Assembly (NCBI GenBank): GCA_005765155.1 | Contig: VCCP01000006.1 | Span: 1,438,501 to 1,502,500, forward strand | Direction: 5' to 3' | Length of the DNA: 64,000 bases | Origin: Zelopaecilomyces penicillatus | Lineage: Eukaryota; Ascomycota; Sordariomycetes; Hypocreales; Pseudodiploosporaceae | Part shown: one piece after another, positions 48,582 to 59,800 of the stretch | Position numbering within the stretch: position 1 is the stretch's first letter | How the letters are laid out: each line of letters begins with the position of its first letter | The notes under the pieces: model-generated | Told to the model about the DNA's origin: nothing | Databases searched by the model: none | The model's input: only the letters and a program-made list of their open reading frames with translations | Made by a program: the position numbers and the translations under genes

Positions 48582-49020
48582 GGCCTGAACTGAAAAGGGG
48601 TAATGTCGGTTTCAAAAAAGGGGTTTCTGTAAAAGAAAAAAAGGGAAAAAGGGGCGCTGGCTTGTCTCCTTCGCGAATGTAAAATGCAAGAACTGGAAAT
48701 GATACCGCAGCCAAGAAAGTCGGGACGGCACAAAAAGGGGCAAAGGAACGAATCATGTAATACAAGTCTCCATAATAAGCTTGACTACAGACACTTAGTA
48801 TCGGATTCAGGAATAAAAAATATTGAAAGTTACTGATACGTATTGATGCTTTGATTCGAACCAAATACTACAGTTGAAACTCGGGAAGTAGTAAGCATAC
48901 AGATGATTGGTGATTATATTGGTTTGAACTTTGTAGCCCACAAGAGTAGAGATATTATCGTTGTCCATATTCTTCGTGTAGATTCCCCTAATGGGGGTAG
49001 CATCAACATCATCTCTTCTG
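48582..49020. other. convergent 3' interval
   Basis: These 439 bases separate the stop codons of the secreted-protein and Zn2Cys6 genes. No gene or strong repeat was seen. Confidence 0.4.
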
Positions 49021-51477
49021 TCAAAACTCATTCGAAGCCAAAGGAATTGATTCATCCATGAAAAAGGACAATCCCTGATTCCACTGAGGCCACACCATTT
49101 CGGCTGGGTTATCCCAAGCCCATTCTTGCATCCAATCAGCCTCCATGACCGGAATACCATCCACTCCTATCATATCATCCTCCCATGCTGCGGCGGACAG
49201 ACCCTCTCTCACCGCCACTTCCTTCAGTACCTCCCAGCTGCTTTCACAAGATTCTATTGACGCTAGGCGTACCAATTCCACAGTCTGCTCTGCACTTTTC
49301 CCTGATTTCAGCGCTCCGACATGGCCCAAACATGCGGATATGAAGAAGTGGCCCTTTATGTTGGTTTCACCAGAGCGAAGCCGCTCCAAAAGCCAAGACT
49401 GGGCGGATGTGAGGCGTGCGCGCAAGTCGGAGCCGCCAATTGTGGGCAAATAGCCCAAGCTTGTAGATGGCACGTTTTGCCGATGGATGAGCTCCGTTGC
49501 GATGATAATGATAGCCTGCGTTGCGACATTGCGAAAGATTCCGGCACCGTTGACCATGAGACGCCTAAGGTCGCGGTCTTCTAAGTCATTGCCTGGGGAA
49601 GTGGCTATTGATGACGACCAGTCGCCAGAAAGTCCCCATGTGTGTGCTAGTTTGAGAGCACTATCAAGACACATTTTGCGAGAAAAGCAGAATCGAGGGT
49701 CGTCTGGGTGATCGATCACAACTGGTTGATGGAGCGGATGAAAACAGCGATATAGAAAAATCTCGGCAACTGCGACGTGGAAGGATGTGACTTTTGGATC
49801 CGAGGTCTTGGAGGACTTTGTTGCTAGCAGGGTAAGTAACTGCGTCATGGACCGGCAGGCCATGGTGAGGCTTGAGTTTAGTCGCAATGTCTCGTCATAT
49901 GATTCGGGATTTCGGAAACCATTAATATGCGTAATGAGGGTCAGACGCAATGGGATAGTTGATAGGAGAGCGCACTGAACAGATGTCTGAGTGGGAACAT
50001 TCATATTTTGGCTCTGCAGGTTTTCTTCATCCTTGTCATCTGTAAGTTGATCGTCGTCCAAGTTTGCAGGGGGCTGGGTATCATAGTTGGCGGTAGAGAG
50101 AAGTGGTTGTCCGCCTGATTCGAAAGAAAGCTGCATGTTGATCTCCAAAATAGTTGCCCAAAGTCGTCGTCGCATCTCCGCTCTATATGTTGACATTTTG
50201 GCCAGATGTCTGGGATCACGATGCAGGCCCATGTGCATCGCCGTTCTAATCAACACTCCGGTTGATGCCCATGCCATGTCTTGCCCAGCGGCACATATTG
50301 ACTTGGCCAAGACGAGGAGGCATGATATCTGGAGGCCAGGGATGGTCATCCTGCTCTTCTCCGGAGGCAATGTCAACCATAATTGCGCCTCGTAAACCCA
50401 CTGTGTCGCCGTGGCTCGTAGCGAAAAGGTCTTGTCCTGGATAGTGGCGCCGAGTGCCATGCATAGTTGAAGTTGCATAACAAAAAATGGATTGGCAGCA
50501 TCGGGATTTTGCCAGTACCTTTCATAGTCTGCTCTGAAAGTTGGGATATGCAGGATGCGAAAAACACCTTCAAATGTGCGGAAGTAGTTGTCTACCAACT
50601 GGTCTGCAAGCTCGCGATTGGGGATCTGTTTCCCAAGGTCGTTGGAAGACAGTGGTTTGAACCGTTTATCTTTGATCTTACGCCCAAGAGCCTTGCATCG
50701 GGCTAAGAGCCGGTATAACTCACCCTTATCGGTCTCCTCACGACCGAGCATTTGGATTTCAATGGGGAACTGCAAAACTACGATGAGCTAAACTGGGGTA
50801 AAAGCTGGCTGTCGTTCAAGGGAAGCACTGACCAAGTCGATTCCATTCATCCAATGGCTCTGGCCCAAGTATCGAGTTTTGGATATGACGCCCTTGATCG
50901 GCACCTCAGTGGTACCGACCGGCTGTTGGGCAACGGCATCTTGAGGCTCACTAATGTTCACAACTTTTGCGAGCTTCTCTTCGAGTTGATGAACCCTAGC
51001 AGTTAGCCATTCGACACTCGACGACCCCGAAGATGAACCCGTATTTGAACTAGCACTTGGAGACGCGCTTGCCAGAGAGATGGGAAGTGTTGTCGGATAA
51101 AGAAAGCTATCTTTTGAGCGGTGCTGTAGTTGGTCAGGCTCTGTTGGTTTGATGTTCCTATGAGGCTCTGATGGTTCATTGGCCGAGGTCACTTTAGACG
51201 ATGAGGATACTGGAGCTGCTGAAGACTTCTTGCCTCTTGCGGCTGGGACATGGGCGATGGCGTATGTGCAGCTGGAGATCCTTGCTCTGATACAATGACC
51301 GCAGGGGGAATTCCGGTCGCACCGAATCTTGCGCTTCCGGCACTGTTCGCATGCGAGCGGAGGCCGTCTCCGCTTCTTCTCAGACTTGTTTGGGTGAAGA
51401 GGTTGATGTTGAAGGTCGGATGGCCGGTCGTCGGCATCCACAGCACACTCGGGCTGCTCTGCGGTCGGGTGGGTCAT
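49021..51477 (-). CDS. Zn2Cys6 transcription factor with fungal_trans domain
   Basis: I read two exons, 51477-50833 and 50769-49021, split by a 63-bp intron (donor GTCAGT); they give 797 residues. The binuclear zinc cluster has C43, C46, C53, C59, C62 and C70 (CX2CX6CX5CX2CX7C) in LACEQCRKRKIRCDRNSPC, preceded by a basic KKRRR. A Ser-rich linker and a short coiled coil (WLTARVHQLEEKLAKV) follow. Then comes GQSHWMNGIDL, and the fungal_trans domain begins near 275 (NYFRTFEGVFRILHIPTF, RLWATILEINMQLSFESGGQPLLS). The splice at IDL/FPIEIQ was chosen because it is in frame and restores the expected sequence. The gene is divergent from an MFS transporter, a common pairing of a regulator and its target in fungi. 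The inducer is unknown. Confidence 0.9.
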
Positions 51478-52514
51478 TGTTCACAGAGTCTGAGATTGAA
51501 ACCGTCAGCAAGAGCAGTCAAGGTGGTGAGAAGGCATTCAGCGGCCAAGAAATGACATCACAAGTCACGAGTAAAACACTTGAGAGAAGAGAAATTAAAC
51601 ATAAAAATAAATTAAACATAAAAACAGTAAGAAAGCTACACGAAGAAAGACCCCGAATCTAAAGACGACGAAGGATTCGCAAGCCGAAAATCCGACCAAA
51701 GAGGGAAGCTTGGGTAGGTAGCCTCAGGTGCATCTTGCATCATGAATCATTGTGATTGGAGAAAAGACCGAGATACAGGCAGCAATAGGTGGACGGGGTT
51801 TTAGCATTTGGAAGGAATTGGTGGCTCCTCATTGGCTGGGCTAAAGCAATTCACCGAGAGTCACACCCACATCCCGATGGGGACCATTCAGCAGTCATTC
51901 TACAGAGTTACAGCGCATGTTGCTGGGGTTGGAACTTGGAATGGAGGCGAGGGGGGGCCTTAAGATAGCAACACCACCTCTCTGCATTAAAAGTACATGA
52001 ATAATAGATGTCGATAACACCTTCAAACAAGTCCATACTCCTGTAGCGAACGTGGTCAATGCACGATGAAGCGCTCGCAGCAATAAACGAAGCTTCAAAC
52101 CTTTAGTGGGATCCGTTAGTGATTATAGTGGCTTTTGCCAGTTGACGAACGCCCCGATTAGTACGGCGTAAAGCAAATCTAGATGTTCAACTCAAGTGCA
52201 CCCTACATCTGCTACGCTCCCGCGACATTGCTGTTTATGGCCCCTAAAAACAATGAGTGGTTGTGTATGTTTAGGTATGTGAGACTGATTGTGTGAGTGT
52301 GTCTAGGTGTAAGTGTGACGAGGGAGCAGGCCGACGAATCAGTCTGATGCAAGGGCAAAGTCTGACAGGAGTTGGAATGACTATGCAAGAACAAGTGGCT
52401 AATATAAGACATTATCTACCTACCTCGGCCGAACTCTTTTAAATATGTTTTGTTGTCCTTACTCATGCTCCTTTGTTCCTACAAGCCCAGCTTGTCTGCC
52501 CTTCATCTCGAATC
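51478..52514. promoter_or_regulatory. shared divergent promoter of Zn2Cys6 regulator and MFS transporter
   Basis: About 1.04 kb lies between the two start codons. It holds a tandem 16-bp direct repeat (51592-51624) near the regulator gene and a TG-rich stretch (about 52258-52320) near the transporter. No gene was seen. Confidence 0.5.
51592..51624 (+). repeat. tandem 16-bp direct repeat
   Basis: AAATTAAACATAAAAA occurs at 51592-51607 and again at 51609-51624, exact and separated by a single T. It lies 115 bp upstream of the regulator's start codon, probably in its leader or core promoter. Confidence 0.7.
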
Positions 52515-53923
52515 ATGCCTTCACTTGAAAAAACAACGACCGAGACCGTCATGGTCACAAACCCAACACAACCTCTCCCAGTCCTTGGTCTCTTACCGTC
52601 AGGATCAGACCTCGCCCCCTCTTCGCTGAAACCTGAGGAGGATCTGCAGGAGACGGATGAGTTCCCAGACGGAGGACTAAAAGCCTGGCTTGTCGTTGCC
52701 GGTACCTTTTTCTCCTTGTTTTGCACTCTGGGGTTTTCCAACTCATTTGGGGTATTCCAGGCGTACTATAAACTCAGGGTAATGACAAAGGAGGGTTTTG
52801 ATGATATTGCCTGGATAGGGTCTATCCAGTTCTTTCTCATCTTCGCGGTTGGTGTGGTAGGAGGGCCGCTATTTGATCGATATGGCCCCTGGGTATGTTG
52901 GCAGAAAGGACCAGATTTATCCATTGATTAGAGAGGGGAAAAGTTAACATAACGTCGTGTTAGATTATACGCCCAGCCGTCGTCATTTATCTTTTCTCCA
53001 TCATGATGATTAGTATTAGCAAGTCGTACTGGCACTTTATGTTATCCCATGGTATTGTCAATGGCGTCGCCACAGGGTTCATCGTGCCTCCCGCCCTCGC
53101 AGCCGTGTCACAATGGTTCAATCATAAACGCGGTGCCGCCATGGGAATCAGCATGGCTGGTGCGTCAGTTGGCGGTGTCTTTTTCCCCTCCATCCTAACT
53201 TGTCTTCTGACCAAGACGGATATTGGCTTCGCCTGGTCTCTCCGTATTGTTGCCTTTATCATGTTTCCGTTTTTAACCTTCTCCTGCCTCGCAATAAAAG
53301 CGAGGCTGCCCCCGTGCCCGGCTAAGTTCTTTCTGTGGTATTCGTTCAAGAACGCCATGTATGTGTTGCTCAATGTGGCCATGTTTTGTGCCTTGCTGGG
53401 TGCGTTTGCCCCGTTTGTTCTGGTGTCGACGTATGCCATTTCTCGTGGCATGGACGAGACCTTGGCTGACTATTTGGTCGCTGTTCTCAACGGTTCATTC
53501 TCTTTTGGCTGCATCGTTCCTGGCGTTGTGGGTGACAAGGTTGGTAATGTCAATGCCCTCATCGGTGGGATGACTGGTACTGCCATTGTCAGCTTCTTCT
53601 GGACCAAAGCGGAGAGTAACACTGCTATAATCCTTTTCACTGTCGTGTTTGGCTTTGTTGTTGCAACCATCGTTACGGCAGGATCCGTTGCCATCACACT
53701 CTGTGCCGATAGCCCGAAGAACATAGGCACCTACTTGGGCATGTCCTTGGCTCTTTCTTCGTTCTCAACTATATTAGGACCGCCAATCAGCGGAGCAATG
53801 GCTGATAGGTACTATGGATTTGAAGAACTCTCATATTTCAGTGCTTCCACGATACTGTTGGGAGCTTTGTTAGCCGCAGTTGCTAAATCATATTCGGCAG
53901 TGGGCATCTTTGGTAGGATTTGA
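52515..53923 (+). CDS. MFS transporter, monocarboxylate-porter type
   Basis: I read two exons, 52515-52892 and 52964-53923 (71-bp intron, donor GTATGT), giving 445 residues. The wording is that of fungal Mch/monocarboxylate permease-like proteins (MCP family): PDGGLKAWLVVAGTF starts helix 1, then SFGVFQAYY, IAWIGSIQFFL, GPLFDRYGPW, VSQWFNHKRGAAMGISMAGASVGGVFFP and the C-terminal GPPISGAMADRYYGFEELSYFSA. About twelve hydrophobic segments are present, with a short central loop. Substrate is not predictable; relatives carry monocarboxylates, riboflavin or nicotinate-like compounds, or metabolites. An in-frame ATG further upstream (52473) would add fourteen residues; 52515 was chosen because it gives the usual short acidic N-terminus. 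Divergent from the Zn2Cys6 gene. Confidence 0.88.
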
Positions 53924-54282
53924 GAGCACATCACATAGGTTAATAGAAGAAATAGGCATAACACGTATTAAACAGAAAGGTTCTGTATTGTAGGCAAGAG
54001 AGAGAAAATTCGAGTCAATGTGCAAGCCAGAAACCATCTCCTCACCCAAAATGCAGCATTAATCAGAGGTCATTGTACACCGGGCATGTTCGCCTCGTAA
54101 TCTTCCACACATGCAAAGCAGATCAGTTACTTTGCCGCTCCACCTCCTATACCTCCTACATATTCTCCCTTGAACTCATTGGGTTGTGAGTCCTCCTCAC
54201 TGTCTATAAGGTATTCATTCCGAACGCCCCCCAATCGCTGAAGATGGCCTCCAAGATCTTCCTTGGCTTCTTTGCTGTCAAT
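53924..54282. other. convergent 3' interval between MFS and LAT1 genes
   Basis: No gene is seen in these 359 bases, which hold both 3' untranslated regions. Confidence 0.4.
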
Positions 54283-55728
54283 TTAGAGAAGCAGCTGCAA
54301 GGGGTTCTCGATAACCTTCTTCAGCTCCCGAATCCACTCGGCGCCGACAGCGCCATCAACAACCTTGTGGTCAAAGCTGCCAGTGACAGTAATCTGCTCA
54401 TCCCACTCAACACCGCTTGAGCCATCTTCATTCTCAACAGCAATGGCAACCTTCTTAGTAGTACCAACAGCCAAAATAGCGGCCTGAGGAGGGTTGATGA
54501 CGGCAGTGAAGTGATCAACAGCGTTGTTCATGCCCATGTTGGAGATGGAGATAGTGCCACCCTGGTATTCCTCAGGCTTGAGCTTGTTGTCGCGAGCCTT
54601 CTTGGCGAGCTCCTTGACCTTGCCGGAGATTGACTCCAGGCCACGGGCCTCAACACCAGTAACAATAGGAGTAATCAGACCAGTAGGTGTGGAAACAGCT
54701 ACGGAAACATCCACAGTTGAGAACTGGCGGATGTTGTCGCCGCGCCAGCTAGAGTTGACAACGGGAACCTTCTTGCAAGCAACAGCCATGGCCTTGATGA
54801 GGAAGTCATTGACCGAAAGCTTATACTTGCCATCAGCCGAGCTGTTCAGGGCTTGTCGGAGCTTCAGCAGCTTTGACACGGACATCGAGCTGGTGACGAA
54901 GAAATGGGGGTTATTCTGGGTTGACTCTTGCAGTCTGCTAGCAATGGTCTTTCGCATGCCACTGATTGGGAAATCCTCAAAGGCAGCGCCAGGTACAGCA
55001 GCAACAGCAGGGCTGCTGACAGCCTTCTTTACATCCTCCTCAGTGATCTTGCCTCCTTTACCAGTGCCCTTGACACTGTCCAGGCTGACGCCCTTCTCCC
55101 GCGCAAGGCGCAGGGCAGCCGGGGCGGCGTTGGGCTCTCGGTCGAGGGCAGTCTGCAGTCTTCCCTCGGAGGAAGCATACTGCTCAGGGGCGGGTGTGGG
55201 TTCGGGAGTGGACTCTGAGGTTGATTGGGACTTGGACTCTGATTCCTTGGCGGGCTCGGGGGCCTTGGCATTACCGCCAGCATCTTCCAAAGTGAACTTT
55301 TCGAAAGCTGAAATGTCGGTTCCCTCCTCGACAAGTAAGGCAATGGGCTAGATGGTTCAGAGTCAGTACTTAGTTGTTAACATGCCATCGGGAGAACGAG
55401 AAGAACGTACGCTACCAACGGGAACATCCTTGGAGCCAGACTCAATGAGAAGTCTGGCAATCACACCCTCCTCTTGGAACTCAAAGTCCATCTGGGCCTT
55501 GTCTGTCTCAACTTCCACTAGAACCTCACCGGGGGCGATGGTGTCGCCAGGCTTCTTCTGCCAGGCACCAATGTTACCAGCCTGCATCGTGGGTGACAGT
55601 GCAGGCATCTTGATGACCTGATGCTCTGGGAAGGAGGCATAGTGGCGGACTACGTGTGAGGTGAAGCCCGTTCGCAGAGCATTGTGAGTAGGGGCGAGGA
55701 GACGCCTCCGAACAGCGGCGCTAAGCAT
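54283..55728 (-). CDS. LAT1: dihydrolipoamide acetyltransferase, E2 of pyruvate dehydrogenase
   Basis: I read two exons, 55728-55411 and 55347-54283 (63-bp intron, donor GTACGT), giving 460 residues. E2 passes the acetyl group from the lipoyl arm to coenzyme A in the mitochondrial matrix and forms the core of the complex. Residues 1 to about 30 are a mitochondrial presequence. The lipoyl domain (about 36-112) carries the lipoylated K77 in ETDKAQMDF. A Pro/Ser/Glu linker follows, then the peripheral subunit-binding domain (about 177-215, ALRLAREKGVSLDSVKGTGKGGKITEEDV). The catalytic domain (about 230-460) has SGMRKTIASRL, NPHFFVTSSMSVSKLL and the active-site DHKVVDG (H433, D437). All key residues are intact and only one lipoyl domain is present, as in yeast. 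Divergent from SEC7. Confidence 0.96.
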
Positions 55729-56894
55729 CTCGAAAAATGGCTCTCACACAATCGGGAGAGGCGGTAATGGCAGAGAAAAGCGCTCGAGGCTACTATGTAT
55801 GCTCACAGACCGGGGCGTCGAGAGCAATTGATGTCGATTCCAAAAGGCAGAGAATAAAAGCGAGGACCGGATGACTTGCGCGGGAATTGTTGGCAGATGA
55901 AGCCTAGAGGTTGTCGGAAATCTTTGGGGTTGGACTGTCCAGTTTTTTGCGTTGAGCTCTCGTTTGCTGGAGCTTATGGGGGCCTAGACTGTTTTGGGCA
56001 CTAGCACCAACCGCGTCTAAGGGCGTCTATGCAGAACTTCATTGGTAGGTTTGATTTGATGCCGATACAGGAGATACCACGGGCCACGGTGAGATTGTAG
56101 TTGGCATGCAAAGTATTTTGGTCATTGTACACCGTAAGCAATCCACCGACTGTCTTGTATCTTGTCTTTGACTGGGTGAAAACCCAGCATTTTGCAGATA
56201 CACCATCAAACTATTCATGGCAGCCATGAAAAGTCAATCTCATACAAACCAACAACTGTGTCGCTCGTCAACCACCGTCACTATGAGCTTGTTGAGGTAT
56301 ACTAGAGTGAAATATGGTTACATAATTCCACTATTGCATTTGGACGGGTATTTTACATGCACTTTGATAAGGATGGACGCAATGATAAGGTTAAGACCGT
56401 GGGACAAACTGTATTCAATGTGCCTGAGGCAGCACAGCAGTTGATGGGGGACCACCCCCCAGCCTTACAAGTTAGGCTAGTTCACTCCCGGGATTTCTCC
56501 TGAGCCAGCTTACGTAGCTGAGAGTTGGCATCAGAGTCCATTGCTCAGGAGTACCTGTTCGCATGCGTAATAGCTGTGGTGGATGCATGTAGCTTTTGTC
56601 CAGTAACCAGCTGCCTGTCCCGCCGGCTCCCTCTCAATTTCTAGTATTGCTGTCCCTTGTCGAAACCTCAATCTCGTGCCAATTAACACTGCGATTCTCT
56701 CTGCCCTGAGCAAGCAAGCCACCCTAAAGGACAAGCTCTCTCCAAAGGCCTGACGATACTGCTCTCTACAGCTGAGCCTTGGGCCGGAGCCTCTAGAAGG
56801 AGTTTTAGATCGATGGACCTGGCCAGTCTGCTCTAAATCCGCATCGTTCCTCTTGCGAGTAGCCCCATCGACAGCAATCCCCTGCGCACACTCA
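55729..56894. promoter_or_regulatory. shared divergent region between LAT1 and SEC7
   Basis: This 1.17-kb region must carry both promoters. A perfect 6-bp hairpin (TGGGGG at 56445-56450, CCCCCA at 56456-56461) lies 430 bp before the SEC7 start. A seven-codon upstream frame starts at 56813. Confidence 0.45.
56813..56836 (+). other. upstream open frame in the SEC7 leader
   Basis: ATG at 56813 opens a frame of seven codons plus stop (MDLASLL), ending 58 bases before the SEC7 start codon. If the transcript begins upstream of it, the frame could reduce translation of SEC7. The transcription start is not known. Confidence 0.35.
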
Positions 56895-59800
56895 ATGAGC
56901 TCCTTAAAGTTTGTAGTGTCCTCTTTGGACGCTATTGCAACCTCAAAGGATGCACAGCGAAATAAGCAGCTGGGAGAATTAACACAGAAAGCCCTCGATG
57001 CCTTCAAGGAGCAAGACCAACTACCTGACCCCGAGATAGTCTTCGCCCCCCTCCAACTCGCCACCAAATCCAACAACCCCCAGTTGACAACTGCTGCACT
57101 CGATTGCATTGGCAAGCTGATATCGTATTCCTACTTTTCTATTCCGGACAAAGAAGATGAACCTCAAGAAGGCGCCGAGCCAGCCCCTCCGCTCATTGAA
57201 CGAGCCATCGATACAATATGCGACTGCTTCCAAGGCGAGACCACAGCCCCGGAAATACAATTGCAGATTGTCAAATCGCTGCTGGCGGCGGTCCTCAATG
57301 ACAAGATTGTTGTTCACGGCGCCGGTCTTCTCAAGGCTGTGCGTCAAGTCTACAACATATTCCTGCTCTCCCGGAGTACGGCCAACCAGCAAGTCGCCCA
57401 GGGCACCTTGACGCAGATGGTAGGCACTGTCTTTGAGCGGGTCAAGACGAGATTACATATGAAGGAGGCTAGGTTGAGCTTGGGGAATCTTAGACACAGT
57501 TCAAGCAATGTCACATTTGATCCGTCCGAAGCTGTTAGTGGAGGTTTGGGTGGTGATGATGGAGAGGATTCGACAGCGCCGCCCTCTGAGGGCAATGGAT
57601 CGGCCGAGCCGGATAGTGGCGCAAAACTCACACTCAAGGACCTCGAGCACCGCAAGAGTTTCGATGATTCTACGTTAGGTGATGGTCCCACCATGGTCAC
57701 TCGGCTGAAACCTGAGAGAAAGTACGATGGCGGCACCTCCGTATCTGGGCAGTCTGCGCCAGACTCCACACAGCAGGAGGACAACGACGCCTTAGATGCG
57801 GAGGACGAAGTATATATCCGAGATGCGTACCTCGTGTTTCGATCCTTTTGCAACCTATCGACGAAAGTTCTTCCCTCGGACCAGCTCTACGATGTTCGTG
57901 GGCAGCCGATGCGCTCCAAATTAATCTCACTACATCTAATTCATACACTGCTCAATAACAACATCGCCGTCTTCACGTCGCCTCTCTGTACCATCAAAAA
58001 TTCAAAGAGCAACGAACCGACAACTTTCCTTCAGGCCGTCAAGTTCTACCTATGTCTTAGTATTACTCGAAATGGAGCTAGTTCAGTGGACAGAATATTC
58101 GATGTCTGCTGTGAAATCTTCTGGCTTATGCTCAAATTTATGCGCCCATCATTCAAGGTAAAGAGCATTTTAGCTTTATGCAGCTTTCAATCAGTAAACT
58201 AATAATATCATAGAAAGAAATTGAGGTTATACTCAACGAGATTTACCTTGCACTTCTATCACAAAAGAATGCACCGTTATCGCAGAAGCTCTACTTTGTT
58301 ACTATTCTAAATCGCCTTGCCGCAGATCCGAGAGGCCTGGTAGAGACTTATCTGAATTACGATTGCGACCAGTCCGTGGACAATATCTACCAAACTGTTA
58401 TAGAGGATCTTTCAAAATTCTCCACTAATCCGGTCTTGATTACAACCGTCAATGAGCAAGCCTATGAGGATTATAGGGCAAAGACATCCCAAGCCAGTGA
58501 ATGGCAGCTCAAGACAATTCTACCCCCGTCCCTCACCGTCGCTCAAATAACTCCTCAAAGTGAAACCGAGCCAGATTTCCCCAAGGAGTATGCATTGAAA
58601 CGCCTTTCCCTGGAGGCTCTTGTCGAAAGTCTGAGGTCTTTGGTTAACTGGTCTGCCTCTGTACGGCCCGATGCCAATGTCTCCCGCATAGATGCTGACA
58701 ACAAAGCATCACTAGATGAGCTGCGACCATCTATTGACCCTACCACAAGTGAAAGTGTTTCTCGCTTAGAAACACCCTTGCCTCCCTCCACCCCAGTTCT
58801 TGAGGACGACCCAGATTATCTGAGTAAAGAAAAGGCCCGAAAAACGGCACTGACGAAAGCTATTCGGCAGTTCAATTTCAAGCCCAAGAAAGGTATCGAT
58901 ATGCTGATCCGTGAAGGCTTCATTGCCAGCGATAGCCCCAAAGATATTGCTACGTTTCTCCTGAATGAGGACAAGCTGGATAAGGCGCAAATCGGCGAGT
59001 ATATGGGTGAAGGTGAACAGAAGTACATTGATATCATGCACGCTTTCGTCGATTCCATGGATTTCACCAAAAAGCGATTTGTGGATGCTCTACGACAGTT
59101 TCTGCAGTCATTTCGCCTACCTGGTGAAGCTCAGAAGATCGATCGTTTTATGCTCAAATTTGCTGAGCGTTATGTTATGGGAAACCCAAATGCCTTTGCA
59201 AATGCTGATACGGCGTATGTGTTAGCTTATTCCGTGATTCTGCTTAACACCGATTTGCACAGCAGTAAAATCGCCAAGCGGATGAGCAAAGAAGAGTTCA
59301 TTAAGAACAATGCGGGCATCAACGACAACGCAGATTTACCCGCTGACTACCAAATTACCATTTATGAGGAAATTGCTAGCAACGAAATTATACTTAAAAG
59401 CGAACGCGATGCTGCAGCGGCAGCTGGTGCGCTTCCCTCGCAGCCTACTGGTCTTGCTGCAGGGTTTGGACAGGCCTTTTCCAATGTTGGCCGCGACTTG
59501 CAAAGAGAGGCCTATATGCAGCAATCTGAAGAGATTTCATTGCGGTCGGAACAGCTCTTCAAGAACCTGTTCAAAAGCCAACGACGCAATGCCACCAAGG
59601 CGGGCCCCAAGTATATCCCTGCTACTTCGTTCAAGCATGTTGGTGCCATGTTCGACGTTACGTGGATGTCATTATTCTCTGCTCTGTCTAGCCAGCTACA
59701 GAAGGCACACAGTCTCGAGGTGAACAAGCTTTGTCTAGAGGGCATGAGACTTGCCACCAAGATTGCCTGTCTCTTTCAGCTGTCAACACCTCGGGAGGCA

